In this document: piece after piece, positions 1-8,058 of the stretch
Numbering within the stretch: position 1 is the first letter of the stretch
Layout of the letters: each line of letters opens with the position of its first letter
NCBI GenBank assembly: GCA_007741555.1
Contig: CP036526.1
Span: 558,001 to 622,000 of the forward strand
Direction of reading: 5' to 3'
DNA: 64,000 bases
Source of the DNA: Stieleria marina
Lineage (GTDB): Bacteria; Planctomycetota; Planctomycetia; Pirellulales; Pirellulaceae
Position numbers and translations under genes: made by a program
Notes under the pieces: model-generated
What the model saw: only the letters and a program-made list of their open reading frames with translations
The model's database searches: none
Told to the model about the DNA's origin: nothing

Positions 1-2
1 GA

Positions 3-428
3 CGCAGTAGTCCCTATCCATCGATGGCTCAGTTCGACGCGCCCAATCGCGAAGTCTGTACCGTTCGACGCATTCGCACCAATACTCCACTTCAAGCGCT
101 GGTGACGCTGAACGATCCGGTTTACATCGAAGCCGCCCAGGCACTGGCTCGACGCATGATCGCGGCAAGTGACGTGCCGGCCCAACGGATACAGCACGGC
201 ATCAGGCGCAGTTTGATTCGCGATGCGACGGATGCGGAAATCACGCGACTCGCTCAGCTTGCCGACGAATCGAAAAAGCACTTTCAAAAACACGAATCCA
301 AGGCTTTGCCAATGGCGACCGAGCCTTTGGGTGAACTACCTGACGACGCCAACGTTGCCGACTTTGCCGCGTGGACAGTCGTGGCAAATGTGATTTTGAA
401 TCTCGACGAAATTTTCATGAAACGGTAA
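3..428 (+). CDS. DUF1553-type protein, C-terminal end (cut by window edge)
   Basis: The reading frame is open from the first bases and has no start inside the window, so only the last 141 or so residues are present. The segment RIRTNTPLQALVTLNDP followed by an E-A-A-Q-A-L-A-R-R stretch is the typical end of the DUF1553 domain found in planctomycete proteins that combine PSCyt1, DUF1549 and DUF1553. The same ending can be seen in the two complete homologues of this window (minus strand 23671-26385 and plus strand 30696-33527). The stop codon lies 3 bases before the start of a DUF1501 gene, so the two are almost certainly cotranscribed. The family is thought to be exported and to act on polymers or redox partners in the periplasm, but its reaction is not known. 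The haem-binding N-terminus would lie to the left of the window. Confidence 0.85.
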   Translation, partial: RSSPYPSMAQFDAPNREVCTVRRIRTNTPLQALVTLNDPVYIEAAQALARRMIAASDVPAQRIQHGIRRSLIRDATDAEITRLAQLADESKKHFQKHESKALPMATEPLGELPDDANVADFAAWTVVANVILNLDEIFMKR

Positions 429-431
429 CCG

Positions 432-1880
432 ATGGACCCTCGACTACAACGACTGCAGCTACAAACACGTCGGCATTTCTTTCGCCATTCTACCGCGGGG
501 CTGGGCAGCATTGCTCTGAGTTCTCTGATGGCGGGCGAGGCATCTGCGGCGCGCGATGCTGGCGATCCGCTATCGGCTCAGAAGCCGCATCATGCTGCCA
601 AAGCCAAGCGTGTGATCTATCTGCACATGACCGGTTCGCCGCCGAATTTGGACCTGTTTGACTACAAGCCAGAGTTGGTTGGCCGTGACGATCAGAACTG
701 TCCTGATGAATTTTTGAAGGGACGCGAGTTTGCTTTTACGTCGGGTGTACCCAAATTGTTGGGCTCGCCGCGCAAGTGGGATCGCTATGGCAAAGCCGGC
801 ATGTGGATGTCCGACGCGATTCCGAATTTTCATGGGGTTGCCGATGACATGTGCATGGTTCATTCGATGCACACGGACCAGTTCAATCACGCGCCGGCCG
901 AGCTGTTGGTCTACACCGGTTCGCCCCGCAGCGGTCGGCCTTCGATGGGATCCTGGGTGACCTATGGACTGGGAAGCGAAAACGAAAATCTGCCGGGCTT
1001 TGTTGTTTTGATCTCCAGTGGTGTGCAGCCAAACGGAGGCAAGAATTCGTTTGGTAGCGGGTTTCTGCCGTCGGTCTATCAAGGCGTGCAGTGCCGATCC
1101 AAGGGCGATCCGGTTTTGTATTCGTCGAACCCGCCAGGAATGAATCGCGAAATGCGACGGATGACATTGGATGCACTCAGTGATCTGAATCACCTACAGG
1201 CAGCCGAAATGGGGCACCCCGAAACGCTCACTCGGATTTCGCAGTACGAACTCGCCTTTCGAATGCAGACGGCAGTCCCCGACGTCATGGACATCTCGCA
1301 AGAGTCTCAGAAAACGCTCGACGATTACGGGGCGACACCGGGAGGATCGTCCTTGGCAAACAACTGCCTGCTTGCGCGGCGTTTGGTCGAATCAGGCGTG
1401 CGGTTTGTGCAGCTCTTTGACTGGGGTTGGGATTTTCACGGCACCAACAAGGGAAATGGAATCACGGACGGACTGACCCAAAAATGCCGGACCATGGATC
1501 AACCGATTGCAGCGTTGATCAAGGACTTGAAACAACGCGGTCTCTACGAAGACACGCTGATCGTCTGGGGCGGCGAATTTGGACGCACGCCATTTCGCGA
1601 AGGCCGTACTGCAAAGAGCAAAATTCTGGGCCGCGACCATTTTCCCGATGCCTTTACGATGTGGATGGCTGGCGGCGGAACGAAGAGTGGATTTGAGTAT
1701 GGGGCCTCCGATGAACTCGGTTTCAGCGTGGCTGAAAAACCAGTTCACGTGCACGATCTACAAGCGACTATCTTGCACTTGCTGGGGTTCGACCACGAAA
1801 AGCTGACCTACCGTTTCCAAGGTCGTGACTACCGGCTGACCGATGTCCATGGCAAAATCATTCACGATCTGATCGCCTGA
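432..1880 (+). CDS. DUF1501 family exported protein
   Basis: This 482-residue protein begins with a Tat-like signal: TRRHFFR at about residues 12-18, then a weakly hydrophobic stretch ending near residue 40. The body carries the marks of DUF1501, a family with an alkaline-phosphatase/sulfatase-like fold. These include an early H-M-T-G-S-P-P-N-L-D-L-F-D-Y-K-P segment, the WGGEFGRTP motif at about residues 380-388 and the late [12 protein letters not shown] and LTDVHGK motifs. It follows the DUF1553 gene by 3 bases, the usual cassette order. The protein is probably periplasmic and metal dependent. The substrate is unknown; roles in breaking down sulfated polysaccharide have been proposed only from context. 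Family assignment is strong, function weak. Confidence 0.92.
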   Translation: MDPRLQRLQLQTRRHFFRHSTAGLGSIALSSLMAGEASAARDAGDPLSAQKPHHAAKAKRVIYLHMTGSPPNLDLFDYKPELVGRDDQNCPDEFLKGREFAFTSGVPKLLGSPRKWDRYGKAGMWMSDAIPNFHGVADDMCMVHSMHTDQFNHAPAELLVYTGSPRSGRPSMGSWVTYGLGSENENLPGFVVLISSGVQPNGGKNSFGSGFLPSVYQGVQCRSKGDPVLYSSNPPGMNREMRRMTLDALSDLNHLQAAEMGHPETLTRISQYELAFRMQTAVPDVMDISQESQKTLDDYGATPGGSSLANNCLLARRLVESGVRFVQLFDWGWDFHGTNKGNGITDGLTQKCRTMDQPIAALIKDLKQRGLYEDTLIVWGGEFGRTPFREGRTAKSKILGRDHFPDAFTMWMAGGGTKSGFEYGASDELGFSVAEKPVHVHDLQATILHLLGFDHEKLTYRFQGRDYRLTDVHGKIIHDLIA

Positions 1881-2059
1881 GTGCTTTGGGCCCACGGGAA
1901 TCGATGCAGAAACAAAGAGTCTAAAATCAAAAGTGGCAAAAAGGGAAACGCCGAATCAAGCTAGCTGAATCAAAAGCGTAAGGTGGCAGGGAATGATTGC
2001 AAAAATTTGCCTGATGAGATACCGTGCAACCTCCCCGGTGCCTGTTAGTTGAGCAACTG

Positions 2060-5000
2060 ATGACCGACGATTCAAAATCGAGAGATCTTGGTACCCGCTC
2101 CTTCGAGAGTGAAAGCGATTTCGTTTCTGAATTGCCAACCTTTGCATCGTCGGGTGCATCGTCAAATGCCTCTCGCGTTTCAAGTCGGCCCGAATCGGAA
2201 GCCACCGCCGAATTCACTCAATTGCCGCCAACGCGAGTGGAAGAGATCAACGCCGACGGCACACCTGGCAACTTAACCAAGCGTGACGATTCGGAGGATG
2301 GGCTCAGGGCACCCAAATACCAACCAGGCGAATTGATAGCCGACCGATACGAAATTCGCGACCGGCTAGGGCAGGGCGGCTTTGGAGCGGTCTATTCTGC
2401 GTTTGATCGATCTCTGAATCGGATCGTTGCGATCAAACAATCCACCGGGTTGCGTAGCTTTGTCGCGGGGCGTGTGCGTGATGAAGCCCGAGCGGTTGCG
2501 TCGCTGAATCATCCCAACATTGTCCAGATCCACGACCTGATCCACGTCAATCCGGCCGAGCTGCTGATTGTGATGGAAAGGCTGGAAGGTGTTTCGCTTT
2601 CACAGCGCATCAGACAATCGCGATTGCAAATCACGGACGCAGTTAAGATCGGCGTCGAAATCACCAACGCACTGATTCATGCACACGAAAAACAGCTGGT
2701 GCACAGTGATCTGAAACCCGGCAATCTATTTGTTTGCAAAAGCGGTGTCGTCAAGCTTTTGGATTTCGGTTTGGCAATTGCGTATTTTCCCGATCAATCG
2801 GCGGCGCGAATTGGAGGGACGCCGGGGTACATGTCGCCCGAGCAGATTCGAGGTGAATCGCATTTGATTGATGGTCGATCGGACATTTGGGCGTTCGGTA
2901 TTGTGCTTTACGAAATGCTTACCGGCACGCGGCCGTTTAGTGGTAGCAACGCGGTGCTGATCAATCGCCGCACGTTGATTCATTCGGTACCACCTCCGCG
3001 GCAGTTGAATTCTAACGTTGATGACGAACTTCAGCGAATCGTCCTGAAATGCCTGCAGCCCTTGATCGGCAACCGATACGCATCGGCGTCGGACTTGCGA
3101 GTGGATTTGGTCCATTGGCTGGAAGCCTCGGGACATTCCGATGGCTCATCGAACCAAGCTCCGTTGGCGGCCGACGTGTCACATCAATGGGGTTCGGCCG
3201 AATCAGCAGCTTTGGGAAAACGAGGTCTACAGCCTTTCACGGAACTCGATGCGTCGAATTATTTGTCGTTGATTCCTGGGACACGCGACCGTAATGGCGT
3301 GCCGGATTCGATTCGATTTTGGAAACGATGGGTCGAAAGCAATGATCCCCAAACAGATTTTCCCGTTGGAGTCCTTTATGGTCCCAGCGGCGCGGGAAAA
3401 ACGTCGTACGTTCGCGCCGGACTGTTCAGCCAACTTCAGTCCGACACCTGCCGCATTTACATCGAATGTCGCCCCGGAGATTTGGGCCGACGACTGACGC
3501 GAATCATCGAGTCGCGAATGCAGGGCGACAGCACGGGGTCCTCTTTGCGAGATTTGCTGCATCGAATTCGCAGCGGGGACCCGGCATCGTACGGCTACCA
3601 ACGTTGGCTGATCGTGTTGGATCAATTTGAATCATGGGCACACAACGCAACGATCGATGAACGAGTCGACTTTGCCGAAGCCATTCGTCAATGTGACGGG
3701 ATCCAAATTCGCGTTCTGGTCGTCACGCGTGATGACTATTGGATGGCAGTCAAGGAACTGTTTCATTGGCTGGAAATACCGATGCAGGAGGGGCGTAACG
3801 TCGCGTCTGTGGAGCTGCTCGATCGGCAGCACGCGCACCGGATTTTGGAATCAACGGGGCGCGAGTCAGGAATTCTGCCGCCAGAAAGTGAGCCGCTTAC
3901 ATCGCAACAAGAAAAGTTCATCACTCAGGCCGTCAACGAACTATCCGTCGACGGATCGGTCATCTGTGTTCACTTGGTGATCTTTGCACAAATGGTGCGT
4001 CTGCAAGATTGGACGCCCAAAGCACTGCGTGACAGCGGCGGCGTTTCGGGCGCATGCAGTCTGTATCTGCAAGAGCTGTTCGAACTGTCCAGTCGGCAGT
4101 CGCCCGAGTATCGCCGTTTGGCACCGGCAGTCACGCGGATTCTGTCACTCTTGGTTCCGCCAGTGGGCAAAACCGTCTCGGAAGTAGTCGTGCACCGAAA
4201 CGACTTGGTCGTCGCTTTTGAACAATCCGGCCTGTCGCACTTGTTGGCGGATTGTTTACGAATTCTGTGTGAAGATTTGCGAATTGTAGCCACCGTTAGC
4301 GACGACTCAACCAAGTTTGAATTGACGCCGCAATCCGACGATGTCGAATCAAGCGAAGCTCGGCCTGAACGATTTCAGTCCGGTGATTGCGCAAGCCACT
4401 ATCGATTGGCTCACGATTTCTTGGTCGAACCAGTCAATGCCTTTCTGGGGCGAATGCAAAGCCGTACTTGGCGAGGCCGGACCCGGACACGGCTCAGCGA
4501 ATTGAGTGATGTTTACTCGCGTCGCCAAAGCAAAAATCATTTGCCAGGGTTCATTGAATACTTAGGCTTATTGCCAGGGTCAGTCCTGCAACGAAGATCC
4601 AAGGTGGAGTCAAAATTTCTTCGTGATGCGACTCGGCACCACGCGGGACGCATTTCTATTGCGCTGCTTTCGTTTTTCGCTTTCCTGTTTATGTCGGTCG
4701 TCGCTTGGTCCCAGTGGCGTGGGGCTCAGGAGTCAAACCGTCGCGAACTCACTGCCAATATTGACATGCTGTTCAATGGCCCGCCGCAGGATATGCCGGA
4801 GCGCATCGACGCATTGAGCCGTTTTGGTGAACCCGCCACGGCAGCGGTTTTGGCTTGGAACGATTCGGTTGATCCCCGTGTCAAGTTGCGGTCCGAAGTC
4901 TATCTTCAGACGATCCAGCCAAGTGGTTTTTCGCAGTTGGCAAATCTGTTGGATCTGGCACCGAGCGAGTTTTTTGCACCGATGCTTAAGGCTGCAAGCA

Positions 5001-6250
5001 ACGTAAGCGATTCCATTGTTGTTTTGGAGTCGTTGGTGGCAGACGCGGACGCAAGGCAGCCCACCGTCGAAACGATCAACAAGGAGTTCTCTGACCCCAC
5101 CAGCATTCGTGCCGATCGGGCGGTGTTGTTGTTGGCATACCTCGGCCAGCGTGACCCATTAGTTGAACGCATGAAAGGCAGCCAGGATGGCTTTCGTGAC
5201 GTTGCCTTTCTAAAGCAGGGAACTCAGTGGAGAGGAACTCCGGAGCTCTGGGCCGAACTCACCAAGCCGTCTTACGACAAACAGGTTCGTTACCATGCAT
5301 CGGTTTTGTTGGGCAGTTACCCAGTCACCGAATTGACGCGAGCGAACATTGATTTGGACGTTGCTGAGCTGATTAATGACTCTCAAGCGATCGTCCACAG
5401 CGCAGGACGTTACCTGGCAAATCACCTAGGGCAGGACGTGGCTGATATCGCTCTTGCACCACCCGAAGATCCACAGTGGAGTATTGGCCCTGACAACCTG
5501 CCGATGATCCGCGGCGAAGCTCGTTTGCTGGAGTATGAACAGTGGACCGCTCCCGTAAGCAAGGTGGATCCTCGTGTGATCGAAGTCGTCGCGGATCGCC
5601 CGTACTGGATGTCGGCGATCCCAGTGTCTCGACGTCTTTATAGCCAGTACATCGCGTCAGGGGACGCATCCGAAGAAGTTCAGAAGGAGCATTTAGAAAC
5701 ACTCGCAAAGCACACTTTGCCAGAGTACCTGCTGAATGATGAGCACGAACCCATGATGGTGACTCGGCTCTCGCAAGCTTACGACTTCTGCAATTGGCTC
5801 AGTCGTCGCGAAGGTCTTCAGCCGTGTTATCAGCCGCGAGTCGTCGAGCCAGTGCAGCGGAGTCGCGAAACGCATACGTTTCAACCGATCCCGTGGGTAT
5901 TTGACGACCAAGCCAACGGCTACCGTACGCCTACCCTCAGCGAATTTCAGCTGGCCGCTCGCGGTGATTACCTGAAGGGACCGTTCAGTGAACTTGCTGT
6001 TGAAGTTGCCAAGCAGAGTGGCGTTTTTGATCCCGATCTAAAGTACGCTCATCGGCTGCATTCATTTATTCCAACTCGAACCGGACACTTCGTGAATGAT
6101 CAATACTGTGGGGCCTGTGTGTGCGATTCGGAGTTCTACGTCAGCTCGATCGTGCACCCTTTCTGGGAACGGTCTGGATACATGATGGACAACGGCAAGC
6201 CAAAACTGGGCATCTATCTGGCACGCAATGCCGATGATGAAGCGAAGTGA
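2060..6250 (+). CDS. Ser/Thr kinase - STAND-like NTPase - FGE-like fusion, membrane anchored
   Basis: A 1396-residue multidomain protein. The N-terminal 90 residues are low complexity. A Ser/Thr kinase domain follows at about 95-355, with glycine loop GQGGFG, Lys126 in VAIK, catalytic Asp217 and DFG at 235-237. The usual HRD is HSD here, so the RD arginine is missing. A P-loop NTPase comes next, with Walker A GPSGAGKT at 441-448 and a Walker B-like VLDQFESW near 518; the D-Q-F-E pattern is that of the nSTAND1 class. One membrane helix lies near 866-885. The last 230 residues resemble an FGE-sulfatase/SUMF1 domain (AYDFCNWLS near 1240, GYRTPTLSEFQLAARG near 1287) with no clear catalytic cysteine pair. 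I chose ATG 2060 over a GTG at 2024 because the extra 12 residues look non-coding. A terminator follows. Confidence 0.88.
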   Translation: MTDDSKSRDLGTRSFESESDFVSELPTFASSGASSNASRVSSRPESEATAEFTQLPPTRVEEINADGTPGNLTKRDDSEDGLRAPKYQPGELIADRYEIRDRLGQGGFGAVYSAFDRSLNRIVAIKQSTGLRSFVAGRVRDEARAVASLNHPNIVQIHDLIHVNPAELLIVMERLEGVSLSQRIRQSRLQITDAVKIGVEITNALIHAHEKQLVHSDLKPGNLFVCKSGVVKLLDFGLAIAYFPDQSAARIGGTPGYMSPEQIRGESHLIDGRSDIWAFGIVLYEMLTGTRPFSGSNAVLINRRTLIHSVPPPRQLNSNVDDELQRIVLKCLQPLIGNRYASASDLRVDLVHWLEASGHSDGSSNQAPLAADVSHQWGSAESAALGKRGLQPFTELDASNYLSLIPGTRDRNGVPDSIRFWKRWVESNDPQTDFPVGVLYGPSGAGKTSYVRAGLFSQLQSDTCRIYIECRPGDLGRRLTRIIESRMQGDSTGSSLRDLLHRIRSGDPASYGYQRWLIVLDQFESWAHNATIDERVDFAEAIRQCDGIQIRVLVVTRDDYWMAVKELFHWLEIPMQEGRNVASVELLDRQHAHRILESTGRESGILPPESEPLTSQQEKFITQAVNELSVDGSVICVHLVIFAQMVRLQDWTPKALRDSGGVSGACSLYLQELFELSSRQSPEYRRLAPAVTRILSLLVPPVGKTVSEVVVHRNDLVVAFEQSGLSHLLADCLRILCEDLRIVATVSDDSTKFELTPQSDDVESSEARPERFQSGDCASHYRLAHDFLVEPVNAFLGRMQSRTWRGRTRTRLSELSDVYSRRQSKNHLPGFIEYLGLLPGSVLQRRSKVESKFLRDATRHHAGRISIALLSFFAFLFMSVVAWSQWRGAQESNRRELTANIDMLFNGPPQDMPERIDALSRFGEPATAAVLAWNDSVDPRVKLRSEVYLQTIQPSGFSQLANLLDLAPSEFFAPMLKAASNVSDSIVVLESLVADADARQPTVETINKEFSDPTSIRADRAVLLLAYLGQRDPLVERMKGSQDGFRDVAFLKQGTQWRGTPELWAELTKPSYDKQVRYHASVLLGSYPVTELTRANIDLDVAELINDSQAIVHSAGRYLANHLGQDVADIALAPPEDPQWSIGPDNLPMIRGEARLLEYEQWTAPVSKVDPRVIEVVADRPYWMSAIPVSRRLYSQYIASGDASEEVQKEHLETLAKHTLPEYLLNDEHEPMMVTRLSQAYDFCNWLSRREGLQPCYQPRVVEPVQRSRETHTFQPIPWVFDDQANGYRTPTLSEFQLAARGDYLKGPFSELAVEVAKQSGVFDPDLKYAHRLHSFIPTRTGHFVNDQYCGACVCDSEFYVSSIVHPFWERSGYMMDNGKPKLGIYLARNADDEAK

Positions 6251-6263
6251 TCGACGGCATTCA

Positions 6264-6306
6264 TAAAAAAAGCGGCGAAGTGAATGCTTCGCCGCTTTCT
6301 TGTTTT
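6264..6306. terminator. Rho-independent terminator, probably bidirectional
   Basis: A perfect 10-bp stem (6271-6280 paired with 6287-6296) with the 6-base loop TGAATG. It is preceded by a run of A (about 6264-6271) and followed by a T-rich stretch (TTCTTGTTTT), so it can stop transcription from both directions. It lies 20 bases after the stop of the kinase fusion and faces the 3' end of the minus-strand Cys-rich gene at 6374. Confidence 0.88.
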
Positions 6307-6373
6307 GATCGCTGGATGTCCAGAGGTCGGTAGGTCCGACCCCGTGGTTTCAACCTCTTACGGCACCAGCCGC

Positions 6374-6955
6374 TTACAAATCATTGGGCGGTGAGCATTC
6401 GTACTCGCAATCATACCGACACGACTGATGCTCGCCGCTTCCCGGTTCGCCGGGGCAACCAAAGGTCGGGCTGCTGCATTCACAGTTTGTGCATGCTGTT
6501 GGAGTACCTGTTGGACGATGTGGGACTCCTCGGCAGTAGTTGTAGCGGGCAACCGCGTTGCGTTGACATGCTTGGAGCAGCATGCTGTTGTCGGCATGCA
6601 TCGTCACACAGCAATTCATTTCTCTTGCCAGTTTTGCACTGCAAACTAATGGCAAGTGCGGGTGGCGCTCCCACGTTCCCGTGCATATTCTCGTCGTCGC
6701 CGTTGGATTCAAGCTCGGGCAACACCCGCAGCCTGAATAGCGGACGGGCGAGGTAGCCACTGGACTGCAGGTTGACTGGCAGGTCTGAACTGGCTGGCAA
6801 GATCGAATGGGTTGGCAGGCAGTCGTCGGTGCCTGGCAACAGCTACGTCTTTGTTTCAACCGACTCAGCAGTCCGCCGGCATCAGCGTGACTGGTTAGAA
6901 CCATCGCAAAGACTAACGTCATGGCCACCGCGAAACATTTGAACTTTCCGTACAT
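6374..6955 (-). CDS. Cys-rich secreted protein of unknown function
   Basis: A 193-residue protein, starting at the ATG at 6955; a TTG two codons earlier is less likely. Residues 1-28 form a good signal peptide (hydrophobic AVAMTLVFAMVL, cleavage after SHADA). The mature part has about 30 cysteines in pairs and short repeats such as RSCCQ, GCGCC, NCCV and NCEC. A central segment (Q-A-C-Q-R-N-A-V-A-R-Y-N-Y-C) resembles small Cys-rich exported proteins common in planctomycetes, which may form disulfide-rich wall or surface material. Two competing minus-strand frames overlap this region (6358-6597 and 6480-6839). I prefer this frame because only it joins a signal peptide to regularly spaced cysteines. 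No catalytic motif is visible. Confidence 0.6.
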   Translation of the reverse strand: MYGKFKCFAVAMTLVFAMVLTSHADAGGLLSRLKQRRSCCQAPTTACQPIRSCQPVQTCQSTCSPVATSPVRYSGCGCCPSLNPTATTRICTGTWERHPHLPLVCSAKLAREMNCCVTMHADNSMLLQACQRNAVARYNYCRGVPHRPTGTPTACTNCECSSPTFGCPGEPGSGEHQSCRYDCEYECSPPNDL

Positions 6956-7440
6956 CCGCAAATCCTTGAAGTAGAAATCGATAAAGACTTAAGCTTTCCC
7001 TGGATTGCCAGGTTGGCCCATCGCCTGCAGGTCGCCCATTTTATAGGTGTGCCGCGCGGTGAGATCAACGACCCGATACCGCCGGAAGATAGCTTCAGGT
7101 CGATGTGACGTCACAAAAGCAGATAACAATACGTCGAGGCGATCGAATGCTAGCAAAACGTGACCGTTCGTCGAATTTCTAGACGCCAAATGACTTGCGC
7201 CACGCAATGACGGGCGCGCGATGTCCATTGGCTCGACCTGCTGCCTGTGCGTTTCTTGCAGGACGCATGTTCACTCTGCAAAGAAAACTCGGCAAGGAAA
7301 TGCAAGGAAACTTGTCCGACACTCAGTCCGGTTAGCAATCCCAATGGTGAACGCGCAAGAGAGACGCCTGTCACCAGTTAGACTATTTGCTGTCCCCAGT
7401 CGATTGAAGGAGACGAAATTTTCAACGTCCTGCACGCGTG
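6956..7440. other. Gene-free stretch between divergent genes
   Basis: About 485 bases between the start of the Cys-rich gene (minus) and the ECF sigma gene (plus). I find no convincing coding frame, no tRNA-like fold and no clear terminator. It should contain the promoters of both genes. The only distinct element I see is a 12-base palindrome at 7104-7115, listed separately. An AAGGAG ribosome-binding-like sequence occurs near 7407, but about 30 bases ahead of the sigma gene, which is too far to serve its start. Confidence 0.5.
7104..7115. promoter_or_regulatory. 12-bp palindrome, possible operator
   Basis: TGTGACGTCACA is a perfect 12-base palindrome in the region between the divergent Cys-rich gene and the sigma-kinase operon. 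Its form (TGTGA half site with its mirror) fits a dimeric regulator of the CRP/FNR or bZIP-like recognition type, but spacing differs from a CRP box. It is a single occurrence, so chance is possible. Confidence 0.25.
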
Positions 7441-8058
7441 ATGAGTGACAAAATGAGCGACAAAAACGCTGAACACGATTGGCCGCACGACGACTGGTTT
7501 CATCAGTTGGCTGATGGAGATCCGGAAACAGTCCAGCAATTTTGGGAGCAATACGGCGGGCCACTGCGGCGAGTCGCAGAACGTCAAATTGCCGATCGTC
7601 TGCGGACTCGTGTTGATGCCGATGACATCGTTCAGTCGGCTTGCCGAACGTTTTTTCGCCGGATCGGTGAAGGCCAGTTCGAGATCGAAGACACCGAATC
7701 GTTGTGGCGTTTGTTGTTGACGATCACGCTGAACAAAGCGCGGATGCAAGCCCGATTTCATACTCGCGACCGGCGATCGATCGGTCGCGAACAAGCGATT
7801 CCGCAGTCCGGCGCGATGCAGCCGAAGTCGAGTCATTCGTTTTTGGCAGACGTCGATTTTGCGGATTTCCTGGAACATGTCTTCACGCATTTAGACCAAG
7901 AGCAGAGGCAGATATTGACGATGACGTTGGACGGCAAAACGCAATTAGAGATTTCTGAAACGATAGGCTGCAGTGAGCGCACGGTGCGTCGAATGCGCAC
8001 TCGGATTCAAGATCAGCTTCGTGATGTGCTGTCAGCAGAAATGATCCCCAATGGATAA
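7441..8058 (+). CDS. ECF-type RNA polymerase sigma factor
   Basis: A 205-residue sigma-70 family protein with regions 2 and 4 only. Region 2 holds RVDADDIVQSACRTFFRR (about 55-72), the equivalent of the D-A-E-D-hydrophobic-Q motif that binds core polymerase. Region 4 ends in a helix-turn-helix (TQLEISETIGCSERTVRRMRTR, about 170-190) for -35 recognition. The end overlaps the next gene, a kinase-TPR receptor, by 8 bases, which implies translational coupling and a shared signalling pathway. No anti-sigma gene is next to it. Control through the kinase, perhaps by phosphorylation, is an inference from gene order and from known sigma/kinase pairs in other bacteria. The ATGs at 7441 and 7453 are both usable starts. 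Confidence 0.9.
   Translation: MSDKMSDKNAEHDWPHDDWFHQLADGDPETVQQFWEQYGGPLRRVAERQIADRLRTRVDADDIVQSACRTFFRRIGEGQFEIEDTESLWRLLLTITLNKARMQARFHTRDRRSIGREQAIPQSGAMQPKSSHSFLADVDFADFLEHVFTHLDQEQRQILTMTLDGKTQLEISETIGCSERTVRRMRTRIQDQLRDVLSAEMIPNG

Noticed and set aside
570-1193. 207-codon open frame on the minus strand inside the DUF1501 gene
   Set aside because: It lies fully opposite a well supported gene, has no signal, motif or ribosome site, and is a shadow of the coding pattern.
2060-6250. Firm assignment of the fusion protein as an antiviral system
   Set aside because: The parts are shared with signalling proteins, and no nuclease, toxin or other defence gene is adjacent.
6358-6839. Two competing minus-strand frames overlapping the Cys-rich gene
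   Set aside because: Neither joins a signal peptide to a regular cysteine pattern; the frame ending at 6374 does.
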